Assembly (NCBI GenBank): GCA_958295465.1
Contig: OY282353.1
Span: 806,001 to 870,000, forward strand
DNA: 64,000 nt
Reading direction: 5' to 3'
From: an uncultured Gammaproteobacteria bacterium
GTDB lineage: Bacteria; Pseudomonadota; Gammaproteobacteria; HK1
This document shows, piece by piece, positions 8,771 to 18,700 of the stretch. How positions within the stretch are numbered: the stretch's first letter is position 1; every line of letters starts with the position of its first letter. The position numbers and the translations under genes were made by a program. The notes beneath the pieces were generated by a model. The model had not been told where the DNA came from. It did not search any database and saw only the letters and a program-made list of their open reading frames with translations.

Positions 8771-9262
8771 TCATTCTCCGGCCTGTGCCAGCACGGCGCG
8801 GACGATTTCGTTTGAAAGCCGGAAATTGCTCCGCTCCAAGAGCGCGAAGTATGGCCGGATGCTCTGCACGAGACGCGCTTCCCTGGCCGCAAGCAATACG
8901 CCGGCGAGGCCGATGACGGCAAGCCCATGCTCGCGGGCACATGACCGACCGAACGGTTCGTCCATCAGCACGAGAGACGGACCGCCATGCTGCACCGCAA
9001 GAGTCAGCGTGCTCGCCTCGCCCGCGTCGAGATCGGCAAACTTGATGGTGTCGATGCGGGTGCGAACGATTGTGACCCACCGGTCTTCTACAGCGTTGGT
9101 CAACTCCCGAGCGCCGGGCAGTTCGCCGCCTGCCAGCACTTCGTCACGAACCGTGGTCGTCACCGTGACTTGGCCAAAGAGGCTGTGGAGAACGTCGAAC
9201 GCTCCCGCCGCGGCCAACCCGATCAGCGGACTTGCGTCGGCTGCGACGAGCCTGTTCGCCAT
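8771..9262 (-). CDS. PIN-domain toxin (DUF3368-like)
   Basis: The gene encodes 163 residues. It begins VAADASPLIGLAAAG, the typical DUF3368/PIN opening with the first catalytic Asp, followed by an acidic centre (GEAST near 80) and VLMDEPFGR near 97. PIN domains are Mg-dependent RNases and the toxin part of many type II toxin-antitoxin modules. The start lies inside the 3' end of the antitoxin gene (40-bp overlap), so the two are probably translated together. The pair sits between two copies of the hydantoinase 5' end and may have entered there as a module. Confidence 0.75.
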   Translation of the reverse strand: MANRLVAADASPLIGLAAAGAFDVLHSLFGQVTVTTTVRDEVLAGGELPGARELTNAVEDRWVTIVRTRIDTIKFADLDAGEASTLTLAVQHGGPSLVLMDEPFGRSCAREHGLAVIGLAGVLLAAREARLVQSIRPYFALLERSNFRLSNEIVRAVLAQAGE

Positions 9263-9588
9263 GTGCGGATTGCCTCGACATCCTCTCGTACGCTGGTTGC
9301 GGTGCCCCTCACGACGGGGATGCCCATCTTCGATACGTGTTGGATGAACGCGGCCATGCTGAGACCGGAGAAGCGTGCCGCCCGTCCGAGCGAAAGGCTT
9401 TGGTCACGGTAGAGCGCCGTGGCAAGCGCCTTCCGTACCCCGGAGTCGGTAAGGAGTCCCTCGTCATCGAGATGCACGAGCAGCGCTTCCGGCTGGTGAC
9501 GGTTGAGGACCATGACGGGATGCTCGCGCGCAGCGCGGAGCGCCGCGGATGGATTGTTCTTCAACTCTCGTACACTGACCGCCTTCAT
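9223..9588 (-). CDS. Phd/UPF0175-type antitoxin
   Basis: The gene encodes 121 residues. The N-terminus (MKAVSVRELKNNPSAALRAA) looks like a Phd/YefM DNA-binding antitoxin, and the C-terminal half (LYRDQSLSLGRAARFSGLS) matches the UPF0175 helix-turn-helix motif that often accompanies DUF3368 PIN toxins. It would bind the PIN toxin and repress its own promoter. GAGG lies 6 nt before the ATG. A weak promoter-like pair (TTGCGT, then CATTAT 15 bp later on the minus strand, 9630-9660) lies upstream. The hybrid of two antitoxin folds in one chain is unusual but has been reported for this toxin family. Confidence 0.7.
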   Translation of the reverse strand: MKAVSVRELKNNPSAALRAAREHPVMVLNRHQPEALLVHLDDEGLLTDSGVRKALATALYRDQSLSLGRAARFSGLSMAAFIQHVSKMGIPVVRGTATSVREDVEAIRTWRTGSSQPTQVR

Positions 9589-9662
9589 GTCTCACCTCGC
9601 GAGTTGACAATGCACATGAAGAGACGTGGGAACATAATGTAGGCACAAAGGGAAACGCAAGC

Positions 9663-9877
9663 GCGTTGGTCGCCAGCGTGGTCCCGTGGATGACCGTGCC
9701 GACGTCGCCCGGCGCAAGCCCCGCCCGCGACAGCGCCAGCCGGGCGCCGTCGAGGACCGCGCGCACCGGGTCGTGCGGGGTGGTGAGGACCTTGCCGGTA
9801 TGGCAGGCGCCGTCGTGCTCGACCGCCACGTCGGTGAACGTGCCGCCGATGTCGACGGCGAGCCGGGGGCGTGTCAT
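9663..9877 (-). pseudogene. truncated second copy of the hydantoinase 5' end
   Basis: Codons 1-71 of the hydantoinase at 4282-8244 are repeated almost exactly (DIGGTFTDVAVEHDG, then GTTLATNAL) from the ATG at 9877. The match includes about 65 bp of upstream sequence. The homology stops at 9663, where it meets the promoter side of the toxin-antitoxin pair, and the frame then reads unrelated residues. The block matches 8030-8310 and so is a direct duplication of about 280 bp. The fragment lacks the ATPase core and cannot be active. Confidence 0.8.
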
Positions 9878-9945
9878 CGGGCTGCCTCGTCGTCTGTTCC
9901 TGCCGCCCGGGCGATCGTCTCATTTCCGGTTGGAAAGGGCACCGG

Positions 9946-10263
9946 GTGTGCCCGCCATCGTAGTGCAGATGCTTGGGTAGGGTGAGGGTGAGGGTGGGGA
10001 TTGCAGGGGTCCGACGTTTCGAGATCCGCCATGGTGGACGGTGGAGCGCGGATGGCAAGGTGGATGAGGAGGGTGTCGATGCAGGCGATGAGGCGCCGCC
10101 GGCTCCTGCGGTGTGGGCAGTGTTTCGATGTCGATGTGGAAGACGCGGCCGAGGCGCTGCCTCCGGATCATCAGGGGCGGTGGGCGTGGTTGCATATGTC
10201 CTGGCAAGACACTGCGGATAGACTCGCGCCTTCCGTCTTCCCCTTGCTCTCGGGACCCGGCCC
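9946..10263. other. intergenic stretch without a supported gene
   Basis: About 318 bp lie between the hydantoinase copy and the EamA transporter. It contains a short GGGTGA run near 9976-9995 and open frames on both strands that have no ribosome binding sites and no protein-like composition. The transporter promoter may lie in its right half, but no convincing -35/-10 pair is visible. Confidence 0.4.
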
Positions 10264-11172
10264 ATGACCGCGCAGCCCGTCCTCGACACCACCGCCTGGG
10301 GCTTGCTGCTTGCCTTGTCGCTGGTCTGGGGCGGCTCGTTCTTCTTCGCGGAGGTGGCGCTCGCCGCCCTGCCGCCGTTCACCATCGTCCTCGCCCGACT
10401 GGCGATCGGGGCGGCGGGCCTCTGGCTCATCATCGCCGTGACCCGCACGAGCATGCCTGCCGATCGGACGGCGTGGCGCGATCTCGCGGTGATGGGCATC
10501 CTCAACAACGCGATCCCCTTCGGCCTCATCGTCTGGGGCCAGGTCTGGATCACCGGCGGCCTTGCCAGCGTGCTGAACGCCACCACCCCGGTATTCAGCG
10601 TGGTCGCCGCCCACCTGCTGACGGACGACGAGAAGATGACCCCCAATCGGCTTGCCGGCGTGGTGCTCGGTCTTCTTGGAGTCGTGGTGCTGATGGGGCC
10701 GTCGGTGCTCGGTGAGCTGGGCGGCCATACCCTCGGCAGCGTGGCGGTGTTGGGAGCCGCCGTCTCCTACGCGGCGGCAGGTCTGTGGGGCCGCCGCCTG
10801 CGCCATCTGCCACCGGTCGCGGCTGCGACCGGGCAGGTCACCTGCTCGACGCTGATCGTCCTGCCACTGGCCTTGCTCCTGGAACAGCCGTGGCGCCTGG
10901 AAGCTCCTCCGCTTGCGGTCTGGGGTTCGCTCGCCGGAGTCGGCCTGCTGAGCACGAGTCTGGCCTACCTCATCTTCTTCGCCATCGTGAGGCGGGCCGG
11001 CGGCAGCAACGTGATGCTGGTGACGTTGATGATTCCTCCCAGCGCCATCCTGCTGGGGGTCGCGATCCTGGACGAGCCGGTCAGCGTGGAGCAATTCGGC
11101 GGAATGGCGCTCATCGCAACGGCGTTGTTGACGATCGACGGCCGCCTCCTGCGGCGCCGGCGCGCGGCGTGA
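10264..11172 (+). CDS. EamA/DMT-family transporter
   Basis: The gene encodes 302 residues with ten hydrophobic helices arranged as two tandem EamA repeats (GLLLALSLVWGGSFFFAEVA at about 13-32; the second repeat begins near 155). The drug/metabolite transporter superfamily exports amino acids, metabolites or drugs across the inner membrane, and the substrate cannot be told from sequence. Length and repeat spacing are normal, so it appears intact. It lies between two truncated hydantoinase copies, which may be coincidence or may mark a former solute-export partner. Confidence 0.85.
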   Translation: MTAQPVLDTTAWGLLLALSLVWGGSFFFAEVALAALPPFTIVLARLAIGAAGLWLIIAVTRTSMPADRTAWRDLAVMGILNNAIPFGLIVWGQVWITGGLASVLNATTPVFSVVAAHLLTDDEKMTPNRLAGVVLGLLGVVVLMGPSVLGELGGHTLGSVAVLGAAVSYAAAGLWGRRLRHLPPVAAATGQVTCSTLIVLPLALLLEQPWRLEAPPLAVWGSLAGVGLLSTSLAYLIFFAIVRRAGGSNVMLVTLMIPPSAILLGVAILDEPVSVEQFGGMALIATALLTIDGRLLRRRRAA

Positions 11173-11256
11173 GCGGATCCGCCCGCCACGCCGATGGAAC
11201 CGGACGGCAGCCATCGGCCACCGTAGCGGCGGCCGAGAGATCGCCGCCGCCCGAGG

Positions 11257-11697
11257 CTATACCGTCCCCACCACCACCGCCGAGACGGTACGTGACGAAC
11301 GGGACTTCGTCGACCTCGTCGCTGTGGCGGAGACCCGCTCTCTCGGGACGAGGGTGTCGGGCTTCTCCAGGGAGAGGTCGTACTGGTCGTAGCGCCGTTC
11401 ACAGGCGATTTCGAGGATGTCGCGGAATCCCGCGGTGACGATGGCGCCCCGGCGCTCGATCAGCGCGTTGGTCGCCAGCGTGGTCCTGTGGATGACCGTG
11501 CCGACGTCGCCCGGCGCAAGCCCCGCCCGCGACAGCGCCAGCCGGGCGCCGTCGAGGACCGCGCGCACCAGGTCGTGCGGGGTGGTGAGGACCTTGCCGG
11601 TGCGGCAGGCGCCGTTGTGCTCCACCGCCACGTCGGTGAACGTGCCGCCCACGTCCACACCGATCCGGTATCCGGTCCGGGACTCTTTCCTATCCAT
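11257..11697 (-). pseudogene. truncated third copy of the hydantoinase 5' end
   Basis: This is a more divergent copy of hydantoinase codons 1 to about 135 (VDVGGTFTDVAVEHNG, then DILEIACERRYDQYD). It has a different N-terminus (MDRKESRTGYRIG), an in-frame deletion where the intact gene reads GATVG and a second deletion near PRERV. Homology ends near 11330 and the frame runs on as unrelated residues. A TATAAT lies about 20 bp upstream of the ATG on the minus strand, so it may still be transcribed. About 300 bp upstream (11698-11994) hold no recognisable gene. Confidence 0.7.
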
Positions 11698-11994
11698 TTG
11701 TTTTTACTTGTATTATAGAGATGTACACGTCGAAGTTCTTCGGCGATGGCATCATGGCCGCAAGTGTTCCACAGGCGGATTCAATGCAACGCCGACGCAT
11801 CCAGGCGCGCTCCCGTCAAGAAAAACGCCATCGCTACCCGCGACCGTGGCCTCGTCGGCGAGCGCTTCACGACACCCTGTTCCTGTCCCGAGAAGCCTCC
11901 CCGGCGGACCCCAGGCGATGCCCGCTCGGCAGCCGTCCGGCGGAAATGTAGCAAGTTACGTTCCGCTGGACGTTCACGCCCCGCGACCCTCCCT

Positions 11995-12285
11995 TCATGG
12001 CATGTTCGGAATGCCGCGTCGGCGCCTCGCCGGCCATGGAAGCGTCCGCAGCATCTCCCCGAATGAGGAGGCCGGACCGTGAGCGGCCTCCTCCAACGGA
12101 TAGCGAATCAAATCGCGATTGCGCGGATCAGGCAGACGCTCGGCTAGCCATCCGACAATGCCGCTACGTTCCATCATCTCACGTTGAACCAACGCACCCG
12201 TCTCCGCGCTGAGATGTTCGGGACGTGTTTCAATGGACACCGCCGGATTGAACGACGGCGAAAGGAGCGGTATGGTTCCTTTCAT
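11995..12285 (-). pseudogene. N-terminal fragment of an IS1380-type transposase
   Basis: About 65 residues from the ATG at 12285 match the opening of IS1380-family transposases: HLSAETGALVQREMMER, then WLAERLPDPRNRDLIRYPLE. The DDE catalytic core is missing and the frame becomes unrelated after about residue 68. No terminal inverted repeats are evident, so this is a dead remnant. Confidence 0.6.
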
Positions 12286-12411
12286 GGCGTGTTCGGTGGA
12301 CCTGTAGTGCGAATTGAACTAACACCATGATCTTGCCACAGATATCTAGCACGCCATTCCCCCTTCGTACTATCCTTCGTGAAGGATACGGGTTGAATGG
12401 AGGAGTCGCGG

Positions 12412-12645
12412 ATGACGATCACGGTGAGGTTCTTCGCCAGCCTGCGCGAGTCCGCGGGACGCCGCGAGATTGCGGTCGACGGCGCCCGGGTGGAAACCGC
12501 CGGAGACGCTTGGCGCCTCGCAACCGGGGGACAGCCGATCCCCGGCAACGTGCTCGTGGCGGTGAATCTGGAGTACACGCATCTCGGGGCGCCGGTCCGC
12601 GCGGGTGACGAGGTTGCGTTCTTTCCTCCGGTCACCGGGGGCTGA
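12412..12645 (+). CDS. MoaD/ThiS-family sulfur carrier protein
   Basis: The gene encodes 77 residues with a ubiquitin-like beta-grasp pattern. It begins MTITVRFFASLRESAG and ends FFPPVTGG with the C-terminal Gly-Gly that is adenylated and thiocarboxylated. MoaD is the small subunit of molybdopterin synthase and delivers sulfur to MoaE. No MoaE, MoaB or MoeB-like gene is in the window. It sits just upstream of the RiPP cluster, so a role as sulfur donor to the TfuA/YcaO system is conceivable but is only inference. I chose 12412 over the ATG at 12397 because GGAGGAG lies 7-8 nt upstream. Confidence 0.75.
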   Translation: MTITVRFFASLRESAGRREIAVDGARVETAGDAWRLATGGQPIPGNVLVAVNLEYTHLGAPVRAGDEVAFFPPVTGG

Positions 12646-12793
12646 GCGGCAGTCCCCGGGGTGGTAACCCAACCCGGCATGGCCGGAACCAAACGTCGGT
12701 TGGCGGAAAAATCTTCGTCGCACGTGGCTGACGACCTGAAAGGGCCGGGGATTCTCGAAGAGTCGCTGTCACACGCCACGGCCAATACCAGCG

Positions 12794-15559
12794 ATGACCA
12801 CTGACGATCCCGCCGGACTGCGGGTCGAAGGGACTCTGCAATCGGGCGGAAGCGCGGCCGCTCAAGGGTCGAATTCCTGGCTGTTGCGCCGGAAAGTCAC
12901 CATCCCCGATCCGATTGTGAACCAGATCCATCGTGCCCGGCTCGTGGTCGCCGGCATGACCCGCACGCGAATCACGGTACTGAACGCACCCGCTGGATTC
13001 GGCAAGACGACCCTGCTTGCGGAATGCTGCCGCAGCCTCAGGGAAGACGGCGTCCGGACCGCGTGGGTTTCGCTGGACGAGTACGATGAGCCCGCGCTTC
13101 TCGACAGCTATATCGCCTTCTCGTGCCGGGCTGCCGGGCTGCACATCCCTGAGCCGCCGGCGCCGCGCGATGCCGGCGCTGCCAGCGGCGGGCCCTGGGT
13201 CGGGGTCACCCATGTGGCGCATGCGGTAGCGGAGCTGGACGGTCCCTTCGTGCTTGCGCTCGACGAGGTGGATCGGCCGGGGAACCCGGCATCGGTGGCG
13301 CTGCTGGAGTTTCTGCTGAACCGGGGACCGCCCAACCTGCACTTGGCGATGACGTGCCGCAGGCTTCCCACCGGTCTGAACGTCGGTGGAATCCTGCTGC
13401 AAGACCAGGCCCAGGCCGCGGTCGTGGGGGAAGAGGAATTGCGGTTCTCGAAGGAGGAAGTGGCAGAGGCTTTCAATCGTAACCTGACGCAGCGGGAACT
13501 GGCCGCGATCACGGCTGATTCGGCTGGATGGCCCGTTGCGGTCAGGATTTCCTGTCAAAGGAGAATGAACCCGGCGCCGGAAAACGCCCGCATGTTGCAG
13601 GTCAGTGTCGGGAACTGGATGGAGTCGCGGTTGTTCGAGGGACTCGCGGCCGACGAAAGAGATTTTCTGCTCGATATCGGGCTGTTCGACTGGATGGATG
13701 CGGAACTTCTCGACGAAGTACTGGAGCATGCCGACTCGATGCGCCGGCTCAGAATGCTTCCCGCACTGGGCGGGCTGCTGGCCAGGATTCCTGGCGAAGC
13801 AACGGACAGATGGCGGTTGCATCCGTTGATCCGGGAGCACTGCATCAAGTGTCGACAGCAGGAGAACCTGACGCGATTCAACGCCGTTCATCGACGAATT
13901 GCGCAGGCCCTCATGCGTTACGGCGAAACGGTGAGGGCGATGCGCCACGCCATGGAGGCGGGGGACGACATTCTGGCCGGCGACATCCTGGAGCACGCCG
14001 GCGGCGTCCGCATGCAGATACGGCAAGGCATCGAAGAGTTCATGGCCGCCAACCGGCTGCTCAATGAGAACATCATGTCGGAACGTCCTCGGCTGGTGCT
14101 CTCCCGATGCCTGGCCCTGGCCATGTCGGGACGTTTGGGGGAAGCCCGGGAGGGGTACGCCGCCGTGGCGGCAGCTCTCGCGACCGGTGCCGGCGAGGGG
14201 AGCGAGGACGACTTCGAGCTCTCCGTGGACGCCTGCGTCGCCCGCAGCGGCATCGCTCTGCACGGAGCCGAACGAATCGGCTCCAAGCGGGTTCAGGCGA
14301 TTCTTCCCGATCTCGCGCGGTTGGTGGAGTCGCCACGTCTTGATCCGTCGACACGCGGCAACATGCAGTACCAACTGGGCATCGAGCATCATCTGGCAGG
14401 GCAGTTCGATGCGGCGCTCCACCAACTCGCACTGGCACGGAGAAACCTTGTCGACCACCGTTACGCGAACATCTTCATCGACCTGGAAATCGGTCAGATT
14501 GCCATGGCCCAGGGTCGGGTGGCGGATGCGGAAGCACACTTCGAACAAGCATACGGGGCGGTTCGGACGAACGAACTTGGGGATGCGGTGCCATTGTTGG
14601 CCGCCAAAGTCCTGCGGCGAGAGCTTGCGCTGGAGTGCAACCGGCCCGTACCGGGCGATGTACCGGCCAGAGTGCCGAGACGGCTGCTGGCAACCCCGAC
14701 TTCGTTCTCGGTCTATGCCGCAGCGAGTGGTGCGGCCGTCGACCAGAAGCGCCGGAACGAGGGCGTCGACAGTGCGCTGGCGGCGGCCGACGAGATGCTG
14801 GACCATGTCCTCGGTGCCGGATTGCCGGCACTCGTTCGGTATCTGTCGGCGCTGCGGGCCTCCCTGCTCGCAACCGCCGCGCGAGTCGAGGATGCCGAAC
14901 GGGATTGGCGTCTGCGTGAACTGCCGGAGGATTCTCGGGGTTGTCTGGATCTGACCGGGCAGAGCTGGAGAGAGATGGAGGCGTTGTCGTGTGCGCGCCT
15001 GCGTATTCTGACCGCGCGAGAGCGCTTCGACGAAGGGCGCAGCTTCGCAGCGGACCTGTGTACCGAAGCGGCGGCGCGAGGTCTGAGGCGCACCCTGATG
15101 CGTGCGCTCTCGTTGTCGATGACGCTGGAATCCCGCGCGGGCGAGCCGGCGGCGGCGGCGGGACATATGGAAGAGTTTCTCCGTCTGTTCGGTGAAACCC
15201 CGTACGCTTGCTCACTGGTGCGGGAGCGCGAAATCGACCCGCCGGTCGTGGAGTCACTCATCGATTCGGTTCCCGATTCTCCGAGCAGGAGAACAGCGCT
15301 GTCGCTCCTGGCGTACGAGCTCGCGTCCGACGAGTTCCGGCCTCCGACGCTGAGCGAGCGCGAGCAGCAGATTCTGGAACGGCTCGAGGCCCAGCAGGAC
15401 AAACGGATCGCGATCGCGCTCGGGCTGACCGCGCACGGCGTGCGATACCATATACGGAATCTTTTCACCAAACTGGGCGTGGACAATCGGGCCGAAGCCG
15501 TGCGTCGCGCCAAGGAACTGCGCTTGATTTACGAGGACGTCCGAACCGGTGACGACTAG
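12794..15559 (+). CDS. MalT-like LuxR-family transcriptional regulator, likely RiPP cluster activator
   Basis: The gene encodes 921 residues with the STAND regulator layout. A P-loop (LNAPAGFGKTTLLAECC, near residue 62) opens the NTPase domain and FVLALDEVDRP (near 151) is its Walker B-like segment. A winged-helix part and a long helical repeat region (about 350-830) follow. The C-terminal LuxR helix-turn-helix reads LSEREQQILERLEAQ, then KRIAIALGL and VRYHIRNLFTKLGV. Such proteins bind an inducer and ATP, oligomerise and activate promoters through direct or inverted repeats. It is the first gene of the RiPP region on the strand of the first operon. The matching repeats before both precursor genes are its best candidate targets. 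Confidence 0.85.
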   Translation: MTTDDPAGLRVEGTLQSGGSAAAQGSNSWLLRRKVTIPDPIVNQIHRARLVVAGMTRTRITVLNAPAGFGKTTLLAECCRSLREDGVRTAWVSLDEYDEPALLDSYIAFSCRAAGLHIPEPPAPRDAGAASGGPWVGVTHVAHAVAELDGPFVLALDEVDRPGNPASVALLEFLLNRGPPNLHLAMTCRRLPTGLNVGGILLQDQAQAAVVGEEELRFSKEEVAEAFNRNLTQRELAAITADSAGWPVAVRISCQRRMNPAPENARMLQVSVGNWMESRLFEGLAADERDFLLDIGLFDWMDAELLDEVLEHADSMRRLRMLPALGGLLARIPGEATDRWRLHPLIREHCIKCRQQENLTRFNAVHRRIAQALMRYGETVRAMRHAMEAGDDILAGDILEHAGGVRMQIRQGIEEFMAANRLLNENIMSERPRLVLSRCLALAMSGRLGEAREGYAAVAAALATGAGEGSEDDFELSVDACVARSGIALHGAERIGSKRVQAILPDLARLVESPRLDPSTRGNMQYQLGIEHHLAGQFDAALHQLALARRNLVDHRYANIFIDLEIGQIAMAQGRVADAEAHFEQAYGAVRTNELGDAVPLLAAKVLRRELALECNRPVPGDVPARVPRRLLATPTSFSVYAAASGAAVDQKRRNEGVDSALAAADEMLDHVLGAGLPALVRYLSALRASLLATAARVEDAERDWRLRELPEDSRGCLDLTGQSWREMEALSCARLRILTARERFDEGRSFAADLCTEAAARGLRRTLMRALSLSMTLESRAGEPAAAAGHMEEFLRLFGETPYACSLVREREIDPPVVESLIDSVPDSPSRRTALSLLAYELASDEFRPPTLSEREQQILERLEAQQDKRIAIALGLTAHGVRYHIRNLFTKLGVDNRAEAVRRAKELRLIYEDVRTGDD

Positions 15560-15588
15560 GAGTCTGCGCCGCAGAAAACGATGCGACC

Positions 15589-15616
15589 GTAGGGGCGACG
15601 CATGCGTCGCCCCTAC
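15589..15616. repeat. 28-bp perfect palindrome, REP-like or terminator hairpin
   Basis: Arms GTAGGGGCGACGCA and TGCGTCGCCCCTAC form a perfect palindrome about 30 bp after the regulator stop. The GTAGGGGCGACGC core is a widespread dispersed repeat in many bacterial genomes. At this position it could end the regulator transcript. Confidence 0.6.
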
Positions 15617-15651
15617 AATCCGAATTGGAGCCCCTACAATCCGAATTGGAG
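15610..15651. repeat. two tandem 21-bp units
   Basis: The unit beginning CCCCTACAATCCGAATTGGA occurs twice head to tail (15610-15630 and 15631-15651). The first unit shares the right arm of the adjacent palindrome, so the repeat grew from the palindrome's edge. It lies 55 bp before the M16 peptidase start. Confidence 0.7.
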
Positions 15652-15706
15652 TCGTCCTTTCTTGCGATCTCGTTTCGGATGTGACCGAGCAGACCGAGGT
15701 GGTTCG

Positions 15707-18700
15707 ATGAGGATGACGCTCTGCACCGCGAATGGACTCACCCCACTCGAAGCGCCGGCGGCCGGTGCCGAGGGGACGTCCGTCGAGCATCGGAACATCG
15801 AGATCGAACGCAGCCCCGCCGATTCCCGGGACTACCGGGCCGTCATGCTGGACAACGGACTGGAGGCGCTGGTGGTCTCCGATCCGCACACCGACAAGGC
15901 GGCGGCGGCAGTCAACGTCAACGTGGGCAGCGGCGACGACCCGGACGACCGCCCGGGCCTCGCGCACTTTCTCGAACACATGCTGTTTCTCGGCACCGGG
16001 AAGTATCCGGACGCCGGCGAACATGACCGCTTTCTCGCCGAGCACGGCGGCTCCGGCAACGCCGCCACGTCGTTTGCTCACACGAGCTTTTTCTTCGACG
16101 TCGACGCCGCGCACCTCGAAGGCGCGCTCGACCGGTTCGCCCAGTTCTTCATCTCCCCGCGGTTCGACTGCGAGTACGTCGAGCGCGAGCGCCAGGTGGT
16201 GCACTCCGAGTTCATCTCGCGCCGACGCGACGACCGGCTCCGCAGCCTGGCCGCGTGGAGGCAGACCCTTGATCCCCGACATCCTCTCTCGCGGTTCCTG
16301 GCCGGCAACGCGGAGACGCTCGCGGACCGCCCGGGCGCCGACGTCCGCGACGCGCTGATCGCCTTCCACGAAAGCCGCTACTCGTCGCATCTGATGAAGC
16401 TCGTGGTGGTCGGCCGCGAGCCGCTCGACGTGCTGGACGACTGGGTGCGGGCGCGATTCGAGGCGGTACCGCGTCGCGACGTCGAGCCACTGCGCATCAC
16501 CGTGCCGCTCTACCGCGAGGGACTGCTCCCTGCGCAGCTCGACATCGAGCCGATCCGCGAGCTCCGCACCATCTCGCTCTCGTTCGCGATCCCGCCGTTG
16601 CTGCCGCACTACCCGGTGCACCCTCTCGCGCTCGTCTCGCATCTGCTCGGACACGAGGGCCCCGGCAGCCTGTTCTCGGCACTGAAGGCACGCGGCTGGG
16701 CGGAAGGATTGAACGTGGGTTTCGGCATGAGGCATCGGGACTTCGCGACGTTCGGCATCACCATCCACGCGACCGAGGCCGGACTCGCGAACCGGGTTCG
16801 CATCATCGCCTCGGTGTTCGCCTGTCTCGACCTCATCCGCGGGGACGGCATCGAGCCGCGCTACCACGACGAGCTTGCGCACATGGCGCGGATCGGCTTC
16901 CGTTTCCTGGAGAAGGCGGAGCCCTGTTCCTACGCGGTCGTTCTTGCCTCCGCCCTGCACTACCATCCGATCCGGGAGGTCCTGACCGCGCCCTCGCGGC
17001 TCGGCGACTTCGACCCCGAACTCGTGCGGCGGTGTCTCTGTGCGCTCACCCCGGACCGCGTGCTCGTGGGCGTGGTCGCGAAGGGCGTGACGACCGACTC
17101 CGGCGCGCCGTTTCATGAGACGCCGTACCGCCTGAGCCCAATCCCGATCGGAACCGTGGCGCGCTGGCGCGACCCGGCCCCGGACGGCGCCTTCCTGCTC
17201 CCGGAGCCGAATCCGTTCCTGCCCGGGCGCCTGGCGCTGATCGACGAGCCGACGGCCGGGCCGCGGCCGGCCCGAATCGCGAGCCGGCCCGGCTTCGATC
17301 TGTGGCATCGCGCCGACGTCGAGTCCGGCCGGCCGCAGACGAATTTCTACGTCGCGGTTCGCTCGCCGATCGCCGGCGACTCGCCCCGCCATACGGTGCT
17401 GAGCGCACTGCTGGTCCGGATGGTGCAGGATGCGCTCGACGAATTCGCGTATCCGGCCTTGCTCGCCGGGCAGACCTGGGCGCTGTCCCGATCCCGTCGG
17501 GGGATCACGGTGCGTCTCTCCGGTTGGAGCGACAAGCAGGATCTCCTGCTCGCGCGCATCGTGTCGACCCTGCGCGCGCTGCCGCTCCCGGCGTGGCGCT
17601 TCGAAGCGCAGAAGTCCGAGTACGCCCGCCACCTTCGCAACGCCAGCGAGCGCAAGCCCTTTCGACGTGCGATGAGCGAGGTGCGCGCGCTGCTGATCGA
17701 GCCGGACTGGTCCGACGATACCCGGCTCGAGGCGCTCGGTGCGGTGGAGCTCGAGGATCTGCGAGAGTACGCCGTCCGGTTCTTCGAGTGCGGGGAGATC
17801 GTTGCCCTCGCGCACGGAAACGTCACCGCCGAGGACGCAAAGGCGCTCGGCAGCGTGGTGGAGCACGAGTTGCTCGGCTCGATGCGAGTGGAGCGTGTGG
17901 CCGAAGCCCGAGTCGTGCGGCTCGACCCGGGGATGCGATTCACGCGGTGGCTTGCGAGCGAGCACGAAGACCATGCACTGGCCGTCTACGCTCAGGGACG
18001 CGACACCGGCCTTGCGGAGCGGGCGAAGATCGCGCTGATCGTGCGGGCGATGAGAGACAGGTTCTTCCACGAGCTGCGGGCCGAACGCAAGATCGGGTAC
18101 ATCGCCTTCACGACCTTCCTGCCGATGCTCGAGGTGCCGGGGCTCGCGCTGGTGCTCCAGTCCCCGTCGAACCCGCCCGAGACCCTCCACCGGCACGTCG
18201 ACGCCTTCATCGAGCGTTTCGGTGACGCGCTTCGCGAGATGCCGAACGCGGTCTTCGAGCGCCACCGGACCGCGGCGGAGAGCTCGTTGCTGAAGGCCGA
18301 AACCCGGCTCGGCGAGCGCACCGTACGGTACTGGAGCGAGATCGACCGGGAGAGCTATGAATTCGACCGGCGCGAGCGGTATCTCGAGGCGGTGCGTGCC
18401 GTCACCCGGGACGAGATCGCGGATGCCGCGCGAGACCTCATCGGCGCCCCGGAGACGGCTCGCGGGGTGGTCATCGCGGTCTCGAACCGCGAGCCTCCCG
18501 CCGGCGGCGAGGTGTTCCGGGGTGCGGAGTCGGTGGCCGACACGGGCGCATTCAAGCGCGGGCAGCGCTACTTCGACGATCTGCACGCGGGTCACGGCAA
18601 GACCGGTACTTCATGGGGACAGGCGGCGTTGCGCGAGAACGCGGAGAGACGAAGAGCGATTGAGCACGGCGGGGCGCATCCCGCACCCGTCGTGCCGACA

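Noticed and set aside
8576..8815. possible lipoprotein (ALAATFTGCGGG) on the plus strand
   Set aside because: A lipobox-like string occurs, but the frame is short, lacks a ribosome binding site at the right ATG and overlaps the toxin gene's end.
12632..15166. 844-codon minus-strand frame opposite the LuxR-type regulator
   Set aside because: No recognisable domain, no ribosome binding site; the plus strand encodes clear P-loop and LuxR motifs.
15254..18595. 1113-codon minus-strand frame opposite the M16 peptidase
   Set aside because: Antisense shadow; the plus strand has the HFLEH zinc site and family blocks throughout.
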